Positions 30,101 to 37,241 of a stretch of DNA of 49,756 nucleotides are shown here, one piece after another; the first letter of the stretch is position 1; every line of letters begins with the position of its first letter. Below the pieces are notes generated by a model, which saw only the letters and a list, made by a program, of their open reading frames with translations, had not been told where the DNA came from and did not search any database. The stretch is from IMG/VR virus record IMGVR_UViG_3300040856_003497, positions 1 through 49,756 of that record; one strand, written 5' to 3'. This DNA comes from a virus. The translations under genes were made by a program, and so were the position numbers.

Positions 30101-31826
30101 CAGAGAAAGTTCCACCAAAATTAATTTTGTAATCATTTACTGTGGTTGTGTTTTCTCCATATGATGGAAGAGAAGAAGAAGTAACATAAAGATCATCAGA
30201 ATCAAAATCTCGATATACATTTAGTACATCGGAAACAAACTTATTAGAAAACTTGGAAACTTTTCTTTTGATATAAAAAATGTTAGAAATTTCTATATTT
30301 CCGGTTGAAATTTGGAAGCTCTTTCCGGGAATACTACCAGTTGGAATACTCGCATTAAAAACTGAAATTTCCCGTGATCCTGTTAGTGAATTAATATACT
30401 CTACTTCAACTGAATCCCCAGCAAAAATGCCATTATCATCATAAGTTTCTATTGTATATTTGAATTCACCATCAGAAGTGAAAGATTTGACTTCGCACTT
30501 GACTGTTTTATTAAAAATCCAGGTATTGTCTTGTAAGTAATTTTTATTATAACCTAAGGTAAGAATCTTTGCGACATCACCTTTTTCATAATATTTGACA
30601 TTTGCTGGAATATTTGCTTCTGATATAACTCCTGTGATCCTAAATCTTACTTCATTTCCAGAAGAGTCATATCCATATGCATAGGTATTAAGTGATATTT
30701 CTTTTCCCGGAATAATTGTTTCTATGATTCCGCTGCAGTTTAGAAACTGATTGATGGTTTTTCCACTGTATTGAATCAATATATTACCAAATTCTCCATC
30801 AACAACAAGTTCGCCGGACTCTGGAAATCCTATTGTGGAGTCAACTGTAATATAATCGGTACCAATAGACGCATCATCTGTTAATACAGTTTTGGGATGT
30901 ATTTTCAGATCACCAAAAATAGAACCAGAGACGATGACATCTTTATCAAAGTCATAGTCAAGCATCAATGTATAGTATACTTTTCCATTCTTTATTTGTC
31001 TTTGTATGTCGGTTACCGTACCAAAAGACTTTGGGATATCTCCATATTGATCCTGAAAAACTGTTTGATTTAATAGTAGTTCGGGATCACCCTGTAGTGC
31101 CTCTACAACAAAGTTTCTTGTTACTCGATACTGGGCATTTGATGGTTCTATTAAGTAATTTCTTGGTAGAATAACTTCTACATCTTTTCCGTACAAGACA
31201 CGAAACAGAATCTCAAATGACCTGTCTGTTCCTTTTGAAGTATAAAAATCTTTAGACTGCTTAAGGAAAAGATTTTGATCTACGCCAGGAAATAATTCTC
31301 GATTGTCAAAACCATAAAGGAATTGTTTCTTTACTTTAATGAAAAATTCTTTTAGGAATAAAGAACTGAGATTTTTTACTTCTACTCCTGATGTGTGCTC
31401 TTGTATTTGACTAGAAGAGAAGGAAAGTTCTTCGGTATTTCCTACCGAATATTCTGTTGTTCCACTGAATCCTCTGATGCAATCATTAAAAGAAGTAGAA
31501 GTCTTGGATTTATATAAAATTATTTCATTGTCAATTTGAATTAATCCATATGTTTGTGGAAATCCTTCTGTGCTAACTACATTAATTGTGGTATCAACAA
31601 AGCCAAAATCAGAAGTAAGAGTTGTGGTTTCAACCAAGTTTGTTAGGTTATTAACTTTTATATACTGATCAATATTTTGTAGAATATCATAAGAAGAACC
31701 TTTTGATTCTAATGATCGGTAATATTCAGTAAGAAGTTCGGAAACAAGTGGATACTCCTCTCTCACAAAGAGAGGAAGTTGGCTTTCTACAATTGAACTA
31801 ATCTTGATTCTATTATTCGGTTCCAT
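24195..31826 (-). CDS. Giant baseplate-associated protein with YHYH-like region (2543 aa)
   Basis: The N-terminus (MEPNNRIKISSIVESQLPLF, then YPLVSELLTEYYRSLESKGS) and place directly after gp6 match the very large wedge-region protein of cyanomyoviruses, possibly the positional equivalent of gp7. Near residues 1225-1245 is LGWAYDGNPIYGPYGYDSPT, the core of a YHYH-type domain. Many GYxxxP-type repeats (IDLIDGGFDYIDTPIIDITG, VVINEKGNGYNSPPDLIVKG, IEVISPGLNYNTSPDLVVID) and IDNEIILYKS-type modules fill the rest. Probably long beta-rich modules on the baseplate. No frame breaks seen. Confidence 0.8.
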   Translation of the reverse strand: MEPNNRIKISSIVESQLPLFVREEYPLVSELLTEYYRSLESKGSSYDILQNIDQYIKVNNLTNLVETTTLTSDFGFVDTTINVVSTEGFPQTYGLIQIDNEIILYKSKTSTSFNDCIRGFSGTTEYSVGNTEELSFSSSQIQEHTSGVEVKNLSSLFLKEFFIKVKKQFLYGFDNRELFPGVDQNLFLKQSKDFYTSKGTDRSFEILFRVLYGKDVEVILPRNYLIEPSNAQYRVTRNFVVEALQGDPELLLNQTVFQDQYGDIPKSFGTVTDIQRQIKNGKVYYTLMLDYDFDKDVIVSGSIFGDLKIHPKTVLTDDASIGTDYITVDSTIGFPESGELVVDGEFGNILIQYSGKTINQFLNCSGIIETIIPGKEISLNTYAYGYDSSGNEVRFRITGVISEANIPANVKYYEKGDVAKILTLGYNKNYLQDNTWIFNKTVKCEVKSFTSDGEFKYTIETYDDNGIFAGDSVEVEYINSLTGSREISVFNASIPTGSIPGKSFQISTGNIEISNIFYIKRKVSKFSNKFVSDVLNVYRDFDSDDLYVTSSSLPSYGENTTTVNDYKINFGGTFSGEVLNLGASHGFITGDVIVYSPESETNTLGIQSGVYFVKKETDNEIRLARSRSDIRYEKFVGIASTSITNNTISLLKFSKQNNLPSEIDSQRLIKLLRSPENTGENYETTHGTTGILINGVEILNYKSDDYLYYGAIKTVDVLSPGDNYDVINPPVLNISPASTGLSTAFGFCGVEGSLRRIDLIDGGFDYIDTPIIDITGGNGQGATAKAKMVSYNHFIDLNPSSTNEKINLIENKIGFSTYHRFRNGELIVYNPGENTPIGGLIKNSKYYTKVVDGYTITLHKTFDDSIVGINTIDLTSYGSGNHRLESTNIKKRVSSIVITNPGSGYKNNKISIPSSGINTAFDIITTYQIPYNSGDIIYYYGGEENISGLSTGRYILTKVDNQSFKLSTIGIGSTAFDFYYKTGQYVDLKSQGSGNHIFNYDPIEVKISGKIGISTNINGDVSARVQPIIRGKVTSVFVYDGGVGYGSSEIINYNQQPNYNFNSGSGAILTPIVSNGKIVNVVINEKGNGYNSPPDLIVKGFGIGAVLTPIIQDGKIIEVKIINQGINYEQKNTVIDVIAPGSGCELRFNPQIWTINNFERLSNTSKIVEENDSVVYKGKNKNYGLQYTHSYAPRSLRKKVFAKSIEQEAKYKSDYSNDTDAEKYHSPILGWAYDGNPIYGPYGYDSPTNKKVRQILSGYSAPVDSTENRPDKKKFPSGYFVEDYTFEGVGDLDEHNGRFCVTPEFPNGIYAYFMTLESETPNSGADKKPKFPYIIGNSYKSKPIDFNFDSTINQNNFIFDQKNIIRNTNPYNTLSERSFYEFFNRTNDIKSHDLEIQNTKKGSLDSIQIISGGNNYQVNDSLIFDITESKGNYPSARVEYIKGREIVGISQSTTKILDVEFYPLSGTNDKLVGFTTISHKLSNNDLIFVDSLSNHDQSLNGKFNTEINPSSFILTVSVGNASVTGLTTYFNISGLLEYPTIRENDILTINSEKIKVLNIDKDNSRIRVLREQDSTVSTAHSAYSLLLEDPRKFYIRLQRDVQNQNYKLNRELYFDPNESLGIGTYIGFGHTITFSNPGVGLTSIVIPQKSIYLKDHQFNTGDQIKYKTNSGIGISVSTDGIDNFTLTDGDNLYVAKITNDLIGISTIKVGLGTTGELVGISQTGSTLFFVDPGTGNYHSFQTKFDNQSKGNVTKNSITVLTGSTHFLEKGDRINLNVSSGLTTTITIKYDDYNRRLVANPRDFSFVDIENNLITIENHNYTDGQKLIHTSSSPATGLEDEKIYYAVVYDKDRIRLSDSYYGSTSSNRYIVNISSSSYGTLAEINPKINIIKNQKVVIDLSDSSLSYPLGIGRTPAFDFNLYTDENFKGEYFPVDVNGTQKVSKFGTIGVSSVARVEFTLDNDFPNSIWYNLIPRTDIDLTKSKKEYKVDEEIIDFNKLFFVDSILSGEKTVVGVSSTSFTFYNQFDPSNSFLSGNYDYFTNSKTEFGEIEKVKVIYGGREYERLPFISGVRSSTGSGAILLPSSDTIGKITSGKIVNIGYNYSIDNTIKPTIKYPTILRVEPLSTIEKIEVISPGLNYNTSPDLVVIDGVTNKVVEDLILDYNVEKPEVTILKNTNGLYGVDPKIIAINNSNGLGISSVQYESTTKTTKVYLNRQFSDPNNFPFFIGDNILIEGISTLESTSKGYNSKNYDYSLFPVVGVYPSIGGSGAYIEYSLENYLSANETPGTYDPINSSGQVVPSEYLPSFKTTLSKNSFIVGESISNESLEKGTVLKFDKKNEFLTVETTNQFPNNSLIIGKTSKSQAFIKEIFENEGFYRIDSSSIVAGGWNRNTGFLNNDLQKIHDNDYYQYFSYSLKSEVPIQEWNDVVSNLNHTLGFKKFSDLVLNSSADNNTGISTSQNDGSFSAICDLNSVVDIECVQDYDLASENNFSVDGVLTSTEINFNSVILQDYSESIGNRVLQIDDISGDFNTSVTRTFVTSFNI

Positions 31827-31829
31827 TTA

Positions 31830-33731
31830 TTAATTTCTTACTAGATTTCCGTTTGAGTAACTAGAGGAAGTGATGTAATTTGAGCCAGAAGTATCCGAAC
31901 CAGATTCGATATTATCTGGTATGGTATTTACATCTAATCTATTAATATCTATCTGCAAATATAAATCCTGTATTCCTAAGATGTCATTTGATTCTGGGAT
32001 GGCAGAAATTTCAATGATTGGAGTTCCACCATCAGTTTTTTCTGTTGATATGATTCTTATTGGATTTGTTATGATCTCTCCAGTAATATAATCAATAGTT
32101 CCAATTGATTTTCTCACTATTACAGGATCAACATTTGAATTCAGGTAGAATAAAAACAAAGAACCTTTTTTCATATCTGGATTTGGAATATCACCAAAGT
32201 AAACAGTATTGGATATTCCACTGACTTTGAATCCAGATGATTTTATGTTGTATCCAGTTGTATTCTTTATGTGAAATTGGTTTCTATAACAAATTTCATA
32301 CTGAGCAAATTGATTCAGTGAAACCTTCAGGTCTCTGCGAATTTGAAGTCTTGTGATGTTTGAAGTAATTGCAGAATCGCTATCGTCAATAAGTTTTTGA
32401 TATTTACTATACTTAAATCTTGCTCCATACTTATTGAGTTCTTCTGAATCCGCGTATCTCTTGATATTATTGATCACTCTTGTTTTGAGTAAATCACTAC
32501 TTAGAGAAGAATTAGTATCATAGTAAACATTAGAAGTCGGTTCGATGTAAAGATATTTGAGATCAAGAATTTCTGGTATTATTCCCGCAACTGCATATTT
32601 CTTGAGTTGAAACTTGATATTGTCTTTTACTGCATTGGAAAGAAAAGATCCATAAAATGGTTTGATCGTTATGAATACCTTTCCGTATTGTGGTGGAGTC
32701 AGTTCCTCTCCGCCAAATGCACTGACAGATTCTGCTTCTGAGTAAATTTTTGGTATCAGAGTTTCATAATCTGCTGCAGTCACTGCCCTATTTTGCGCTG
32801 CATATGCTCTTGGAGCAAAGTTTCTGATAGAATTGATTGATTCAATTGGTGCGCCACCACTAGATGGAAGATTTGTGGTAATTAGAGAGACAGTTTCATT
32901 GACTGGTGCTCCATCCTCATTAACCAAAATTCCGGCAAAATTAAATGAAGAAAAACCATTTCCATCCAATCCAGAAGAAATAAGATAAGATACCTGAATA
33001 TAATTATTTTCTGCTAATTTCTGTCCAAATACTCCATCACCAAATAACAATTCATATCGTTCGTCTTCTATTTCCTGTATAAAAAATACTCTTGATGTTG
33101 CGGTGACATCTAGAATGCTGGAGGAGTTAATGAATTTTTTTGCGCTGCTACTTGAAGAAGTATCTCTGACTGATACTTTCAGGGTTCTGGTGTCTACTCC
33201 TCTGTTTTCTAGAATATATCTTTGATTTGTTGTATTTGGCGCAACTGTAAAATTAGTATTGATGTATGAACCTTCGTAGATTTCTATTCCATCAAAAGAT
33301 GCTATTCCATCAATAACTGGAACTGTAACATCATCCAAAACAGAGAAAACAAAAGATAACCTACCAAAATTTGATGTATTGCAGACAACACCACTTTTTA
33401 GGGTTACTATTTTTGTGGAGGGGTCACTCACCTCAACAAAGAAACTGATATTTGCCTTTGCTGCTCTTCTGGAATTTGGAACATATCCGATGTTCCTTGC
33501 AAGAGAAACAATATTTTCTCTTAGTGTTGCGCTATCAATGAAAACCTCATTGCTCACCATGTTTGCATTGTAAGATGCAATATAGGTGTTGTATGCCAAC
33601 ATGTCTATCAGAACAGACAAGTTAGATCCTTCAAAATCATAATCAGTGAAATTTGAGTTTGCTCTCAAATAATCCTGAATTGATACCTTTATTTGATCAA
33701 AATCTAGGTTGGTGAAATTAGTTAATGCCAT
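31830..33731 (-). CDS. 6: Baseplate wedge protein gp6
   Basis: A 633-residue protein starting MALTNFTNLDFDQIKVSIQD, with DMLAYNTYIASYNANMVSNE and FIDSATLRENIVSLARNIGY, diagnostic of T4-like gp6. Length is close to T4 gp6 (660). gp6 dimers form the ring that holds the baseplate wedges. Its ATG overlaps the final base of gp25's stop codon. Confidence 0.95.
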   Translation of the reverse strand: MALTNFTNLDFDQIKVSIQDYLRANSNFTDYDFEGSNLSVLIDMLAYNTYIASYNANMVSNEVFIDSATLRENIVSLARNIGYVPNSRRAAKANISFFVEVSDPSTKIVTLKSGVVCNTSNFGRLSFVFSVLDDVTVPVIDGIASFDGIEIYEGSYINTNFTVAPNTTNQRYILENRGVDTRTLKVSVRDTSSSSSAKKFINSSSILDVTATSRVFFIQEIEDERYELLFGDGVFGQKLAENNYIQVSYLISSGLDGNGFSSFNFAGILVNEDGAPVNETVSLITTNLPSSGGAPIESINSIRNFAPRAYAAQNRAVTAADYETLIPKIYSEAESVSAFGGEELTPPQYGKVFITIKPFYGSFLSNAVKDNIKFQLKKYAVAGIIPEILDLKYLYIEPTSNVYYDTNSSLSSDLLKTRVINNIKRYADSEELNKYGARFKYSKYQKLIDDSDSAITSNITRLQIRRDLKVSLNQFAQYEICYRNQFHIKNTTGYNIKSSGFKVSGISNTVYFGDIPNPDMKKGSLFLFYLNSNVDPVIVRKSIGTIDYITGEIITNPIRIISTEKTDGGTPIIEISAIPESNDILGIQDLYLQIDINRLDVNTIPDNIESGSDTSGSNYITSSSYSNGNLVRN

Positions 33732-34132
33732 TATCGTGTTGACTGTAGTGCAAATGTAAGCTGTTGTGGTAGGGCATCAATTCCAACGATATAATATCTT
33801 ATGGTAACATTGAACTCATAATCATCATAGTTCGGATTTACATCTACTCCTATCAATTCAACTCTTGGTTCGTAATTTTCTATTGTATTTTTAATTTCAT
33901 CTTGTAAAATGGACGCAGAAACATCATCAATATTTTCGAAAAGACTCTGAGATACCTTTGATCCAAGATTTTGATTGAAAAATCTTTCTCCTGGTAGAGT
34001 AAATACCAAATTACGAAGAGAGCGAGCAATAGCAGTCTCATTCTTAAGATCAATCAAATCATAAGTCAACGGATTGACATGAAGTGAAAGACTCATATCC
34101 TTGAAACTTTTACTGACTCGCTCTATTGGCAT
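33731..34132 (-). CDS. 25: Baseplate wedge protein gp25 (lysozyme-like fold family)
   Basis: A 133-residue protein, essentially T4 gp25 length. SLHVNPLTYDLIDLKNETAI and RNLVFTLPGERFFNQNLGSK are the conserved gp25/GpW-family core, including the EPR motif (YEPRVELIGV). gp25 nucleates sheath assembly at the baseplate wedge. A late box TGATAAATA lies 23 nt upstream. Confidence 0.95.
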   Translation of the reverse strand: MPIERVSKSFKDMSLSLHVNPLTYDLIDLKNETAIARSLRNLVFTLPGERFFNQNLGSKVSQSLFENIDDVSASILQDEIKNTIENYEPRVELIGVDVNPNYDDYEFNVTIRYYIVGIDALPQQLTFALQSTR

Positions 34133-34154
34133 TAAAAATGTGTAAATTCTATCT

Positions 34155-34163
34155 TATTTATCA
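34155..34163 (-). promoter_or_regulatory. Late promoter box before gp25 (TGATAAATA)
   Basis: TGATAAATA starts inside the stop codon of the 77-residue gene and precedes the gp25 ATG by 22 nt. It could drive the whole baseplate operon. Confidence 0.5.
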
Positions 34164-34394
34164 ACCAAAAAGTGGTTCTGTGCCATATTCCCAGTCATCG
34201 TAATCATCATCATTTCTAATGTGCGAATGTAACTCATTTTGTAGGGTAAAATCGTGTGTTTTGGGAGTCATATCATCGCAATTGATCTCCCGAAGCATTT
34301 TTTGCTTCTTGATTTTTTCTTCCCAGCCATATTCATTGGATAAGTACTGTGTTCCCCACATTTTCATCATGTATTGTCTGTTTTTGTCGGTCAT
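34161..34394 (-). CDS. Small conserved protein (77 aa) before gp25
   Basis: MTDKNRQYMMKMWGTQYLSN to DDWEYGTEPLFG: charged, with an acidic tail (IRNDDDYDDWEYG). Its ATG overlaps the stop of the 217-residue gene by four bases (ATGA), so the two are coupled. Found in the same place in T4-like cyanophages as I recall. Function unknown. Confidence 0.8.
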   Translation of the reverse strand: MTDKNRQYMMKMWGTQYLSNEYGWEEKIKKQKMLREINCDDMTPKTHDFTLQNELHSHIRNDDDYDDWEYGTEPLFG

Positions 34395-35044
34395 TTTTTC
34401 TCCTGATTTTGTGAATCAGAACTTTTTATGGGGTTGCTATCCCATGTATCAATCAAAAATCCCTTCCTGTGGTAGTCTTCATCTCTTACAAAAGTTAGAT
34501 TCTTGTGATTTTTTTCTTTTTGGTCTTTCCACACCGGAATTGCGATAGAATTTCCAAATCTAAAGTCTGGATTTCTCCTAAAATGCACTTCTATGAGCTT
34601 ATTTCCAATAAATTCGCAATTAATCCACTGATAATTCCCCTTTAACTTATTTAACACTGCAGGAAAGGGTATATTCTTATCTATTTTTGACCATTTTTTC
34701 CATTTGTATAACGGGTCATCACCATTTTTTTCTCCTAACACCACTAATCTTGCCTCTTTCTCATAAAAATCTACACTTATGTGATCACCATAAAAAATCT
34801 CACACCAAAATTCGGCTGGATGTAGATGATCAGTTGAGTTTTCAATCCACTCAATACGAGAAAATCGCCCCATACCAAGTAAATTCATACTTGGTCGGAC
34901 GACATAATACCCAGAATAAGGAACGGGGCATCCTGTTGGTCCACAGAGATGCCCTAGGTGTTTTGATAAAATGAGTTTATTATAAACCCATAAGTCTTCT
35001 AGGTGGATATTTTCCCATTCTTCTTGGGAATCCAAATAAGACAT
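34391..35044 (-). CDS. Conserved cyanophage protein (217 aa), function unknown
   Basis: Begins MSYLDSQEEWENIHLEDLWV, with YSGYYVVRPSMNLLGMGRFS near residues 43-62 and many aromatic and charged residues, ending in a hydrophilic Lys/Glu tail. No signal peptide or membrane segment. Start overlaps the preceding stop (TAATG). The RPxxNxxGMGR pattern is shared by a family I know only as uncharacterised in cyanomyoviruses next to gp25. Confidence 0.78.
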   Translation of the reverse strand: MSYLDSQEEWENIHLEDLWVYNKLILSKHLGHLCGPTGCPVPYSGYYVVRPSMNLLGMGRFSRIEWIENSTDHLHPAEFWCEIFYGDHISVDFYEKEARLVVLGEKNGDDPLYKWKKWSKIDKNIPFPAVLNKLKGNYQWINCEFIGNKLIEVHFRRNPDFRFGNSIAIPVWKDQKEKNHKNLTFVRDEDYHRKGFLIDTWDSNPIKSSDSQNQEKK

Positions 35045-35187
35045 TAAGTTCCTTGCCCTCGGGATGGCTTTCGTGCCTTATTCCTGCTCGTTGCAGAATA
35101 CTTTGTGTGCTTCCCACTTCCCTGCCGGGATTTCTTGGGTTTGGATTCAATTTGATCTGCACCATTCAGACTTTTAATTTTTGCCAT
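35044..35187 (-). CDS. Small very basic conserved protein (47 aa)
   Basis: MAKIKSLNGADQIESKPKKS followed by RQGSGKHTKY and SATSRNKARKPSRGQGT: rich in Lys, Arg and Ser, probably nucleic-acid binding or disordered. A strong GGAGGAAG ribosome site precedes the ATG. The start overlaps the upstream stop (TAATGG) and the stop overlaps the downstream start (TAATG), which supports a true gene. A similar short KKSRQGSGKHTKY protein occurs in T4-like cyanophages. GC content is higher than in neighbouring genes. Confidence 0.82.
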   Translation of the reverse strand: MAKIKSLNGADQIESKPKKSRQGSGKHTKYSATSRNKARKPSRGQGT

Positions 35188-35327
35188 TAGACTTCCTCCA
35201 ATTCAATTTCATCAGCGTCAATTTCACCATCATAAGATTTTTGTGCTAACTCGAAGAGAATCTCAGTGGATTCTTCTTCGGTTAGGTTATTATAGATTTT
35301 TCTTCCTTTGTAAAGGATGTTGATCAT
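35187..35327 (-). CDS. Small acidic conserved protein (46 aa)
   Basis: MINILYKGRKIYNNLTEEES to DADEIELEEV, with TEILFELAQKSYDGEIDAD in the centre. It starts two bases after the stop of the glycosyltransferase-like gene and overlaps the next start. The end of its coding sequence (GAATTGGAGGAAG) supplies the ribosome site of the next gene. Acidic and helical; function unknown. Confidence 0.8.
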   Translation of the reverse strand: MINILYKGRKIYNNLTEEESTEILFELAQKSYDGEIDADEIELEEV

Positions 35328-35329
35328 AA

Positions 35330-36100
35330 TTACAACACACGCATTTTTTCATGTCCAACACGAACACGAGGATCACACCAAATTTCAAAACCTGCTTCTT
35401 TTGCATCTAAACAGAAAGAAACATCTTCTCCACACATGTCTTGCACAGCACCAGATTCAAAGACTTGCATCTTAGGAGCAAACCAGGGATACTCTAGATT
35501 TTCAAATACTCCATTTTTGATAAGAACCCAACCAAATCCAGTATAATCAACTGTAAATGGTTTACGACGCTTGCTGATACTTTCCACTGTCTCATGATTC
35601 ATAACTCCACCATTCTGACGGAATTCTTCTTCTTCGAGCCAATGCGCAACAGAAGTAGTACGACCATCTTCTGTGCAATACCAACCAGCAACAACTTCTT
35701 TCTCTTCGCCTTCTTCGTTCAGTGCTAGATCACAAAGTTGCCAGAATTTCTCTGAGTTGAAAACAATATCACTATCAATCCATAATTGATAATCATAATT
35801 CAACTTTCCATCCCAGGGAATCTGCTTTGGACCTCGAAGAACATTTGCACCGAGACATTTGCATCGTGCAAAGTTAACCATTGATGAGTAGTCTTGTGAA
35901 ATCTGAATACTCATTCCATTTTGCACAAGATCAAAACACAGTTGTACAAATGATTTTAGGAAAGTAAAAGAACATCCTCGTCCTGGTAGACAGAAGACAA
36001 TACTCTTACCTCTCATTCGTTCTTTGATTTTTTCATAGTCCCATTCTTCTGCTTTTTCTTTGATGGGAGCATTTGCTTTTACGGTAAAGCCTTTGGCCAT
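35330..36100 (-). CDS. Glycosyltransferase-like protein (GT-A fold, DxD motif)
   Basis: A 256-residue protein with a GT2-like layout: strand-turn start GKSIVFCLPGRGCSFTFLKS near residues 31-50, metal/sugar-nucleotide DxD motif in YQLWIDSDIVF near 104-114, and acceptor-side GEDVSFCLDAKEAGFEIWCD near 226-245. Common beside the gp25 cluster in cyanophages. It may modify virion or host glycans; substrate unknown. GGAG lies nine bases before the ATG. It has its own promoter at 36143-36171. Confidence 0.8.
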   Translation of the reverse strand: MAKGFTVKANAPIKEKAEEWDYEKIKERMRGKSIVFCLPGRGCSFTFLKSFVQLCFDLVQNGMSIQISQDYSSMVNFARCKCLGANVLRGPKQIPWDGKLNYDYQLWIDSDIVFNSEKFWQLCDLALNEEGEEKEVVAGWYCTEDGRTTSVAHWLEEEEFRQNGGVMNHETVESISKRRKPFTVDYTGFGWVLIKNGVFENLEYPWFAPKMQVFESGAVQDMCGEDVSFCLDAKEAGFEIWCDPRVRVGHEKMRVL

Positions 36101-36142
36101 AACTTATTTCTCCAATGTGTAATAAAAATAAACTGCAATTCA

Positions 36143-36171
36143 ATTGTAGCGTCCTATTTAGCTTTTGTCAA
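36143..36171 (-). promoter_or_regulatory. Near-consensus sigma-70 promoter with embedded late box
   Basis: TTGACA (36166-36171), a 17-base spacer, then TACAAT (36143-36148). The spacer contains CTAAATA (36155-36161), which resembles a late box reported in cyanophages. The gene at 36100 may therefore be read both early by host polymerase and late. TTGACA overlaps the stop of the upstream gene. Confidence 0.75.
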
Positions 36172-36365
36172 TACGAGGAGTTCAGTGCCAAATCCTTTAT
36201 GAGAGTGACCTCCTCATATTGAATATCCTCGTAATTAAGATCTGTGAGCCATGTGAGTTTCTCTACAAAATCCCATAATTTATCGAATTCTTCTTGTGAT
36301 AGTGAATGGTATATGCATTCATTCTTAACATAAATGTGATAGATTTTATCCATGAGGTAGTTCAT
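36168..36365 (-). CDS. Small conserved protein (61-65 aa)
   Basis: The frame starts MNYLMDKIYHIYVKNECIYH; Met5 (MDKIYHIYV) may be the true start, but the first ATG overlaps the upstream stop by four bases (ATGA). Central part SLSQEEFDKLWDFVEKL is helical. Small proteins of this type are common in cyanophages. Function unknown. Confidence 0.75.
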   Translation of the reverse strand: MNYLMDKIYHIYVKNECIYHSLSQEEFDKLWDFVEKLTWLTDLNYEDIQYEEVTLIKDLALNSSY

Positions 36366-36562
36366 CTTGACGCATTATATATCATGACCAAGATGAATCC
36401 AATGGGGATTCCAATCAGTTTTGCAAATGTTTTGGGATATCGAATCAACCAACCAGCAAACACAACCTTCCAAAAATTCCAATAAGGTGTTCGAGGTTTT
36501 GGGCGATTTTTTTGGCGGCGGATTTTTTTGTAGGAAAGTGTTTTTGTGTTTGGTTTTTGCAT
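36362..36562 (-). CDS. Small membrane protein (66 aa)
   Basis: Basic N-terminus (MQKPNTKTLSYKKIRRQKNR) followed by two hydrophobic stretches, FWKVVFAGWLIRY and LIGIPIGFILVMIY, so probably one or two inner-membrane passes with a positive cytoplasmic N-terminus. Coupled to the next gene by a 4-bp overlap. The first codons overlap a T-rich stretch of odd composition. Function unknown. Confidence 0.68.
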   Translation of the reverse strand: MQKPNTKTLSYKKIRRQKNRPKPRTPYWNFWKVVFAGWLIRYPKTFAKLIGIPIGFILVMIYNASR

Positions 36563-36850
36563 GGGGGTTGGGGGCGATTTTTTATGGGCGGCGAATTTTT
36601 TTCTTATGGGGTATTTTTGTTTTTTTATGCGTTAAGGTTTTATGGTGGTTTTTATGTGGCGCGAATTTTTTTTTGTTCTTATGCGTTTGATATTCTTATG
36701 GCATGTACCTAATTTTGTAGCCTTATGGTACCTAACTTTTTTTAACGCATGGCCTCAGGATACCCCATCCTGGACGGTTTGGGGACTGTCCCTGTGCCAC
36801 TTTGGTGGCTGTCACTTTATACCTTTATACGCTTTTATACTGTCAACAAT
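36563..36850. other. Non-coding stretch with repeated GGCG-poly(T) boxes
   Basis: No credible gene. The plus strand shows repeated short boxes such as GGCGGCGAATTTTTTT and GGCGCGAATTTTTTTTT, separated by G/T-rich or CTTATG-containing sequence; the series begins just inside the neighbouring gene near 36500. A weak promoter-like pair on the minus strand (TTGACA at 36841-36846, TATAAA at 36816-36821, 19-base spacing) could serve the genes below. Confidence 0.45.
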
Positions 36851-36884
36851 ACCAGCGCACAGTTGTTTATACTGTGCGCTGGTA
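36850..36884 (-). terminator. Perfect 13-bp inverted repeat after the 107-aa gene
   Basis: TACCAGCGCACAG, nine bases, then CTGTGCGCTGGTA. It lies ten bases past the stop at 36894. The run after the stem on the minus strand (TTGTTGACAG) is only weakly T-rich, so it may be a terminator, an RNA end or an operator. Confidence 0.55.
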
Positions 36885-36893
36885 AATTATACG

Positions 36894-37217
36894 CTACCAG
36901 TTTACCTTAACCCACCCATTTTGTCGGCAATAAAATACACTAAACCCATGAGAATTCCAATCCCATGAGAACCAAACCACCTCAAGATCATCCCAATCCT
37001 GTTGACAATCGAAGCCAATCTCCACTGGCCCCAACCTACCAAACCAGCGCCAGGATTGCCACGCCTGACAGAACCTAACTGCCTGTGCAGTTAAAGTAAA
37101 CAATTCTTTCACGATTGCCACTGTGAAACAGAACACTATCTCACACAGTTCTAGATAGATTCCAACCCAATCCTTAACGGTGGGAGTGTAAACAATGGTG
37201 CCGCGAGTGCTGATCAT
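36894..37217 (-). CDS. Hypothetical protein (107 aa), Trp/Phe-rich
   Basis: MISTRGTIVYTPTVKDWVGI, then a hydrophobic segment (LELCEIVFCFTVAIVKELF) and an aromatic C-terminal half with several Trp. The frame is flanked by hairpins at both ends and preceded by the leader sequence ACAATCCCATCGC that also precedes the gene at 38559, which supports it as a gene. Not recognised; a membrane-associated small protein is possible. Confidence 0.55.
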   Translation of the reverse strand: MISTRGTIVYTPTVKDWVGIYLELCEIVFCFTVAIVKELFTLTAQAVRFCQAWQSWRWFGRLGPVEIGFDCQQDWDDLEVVWFSWDWNSHGFSVFYCRQNGWVKVNW

Positions 37218-37241
37218 GATGAAACAAATGCGATGGGATTG

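Noticed and set aside
13091-31174. Many plus-strand frames inside the virion block
   Set aside because: They are shadows of long AT-rich minus-strand genes; compositions are odd (Cys/Ser/Phe-rich) and no family is recognisable.
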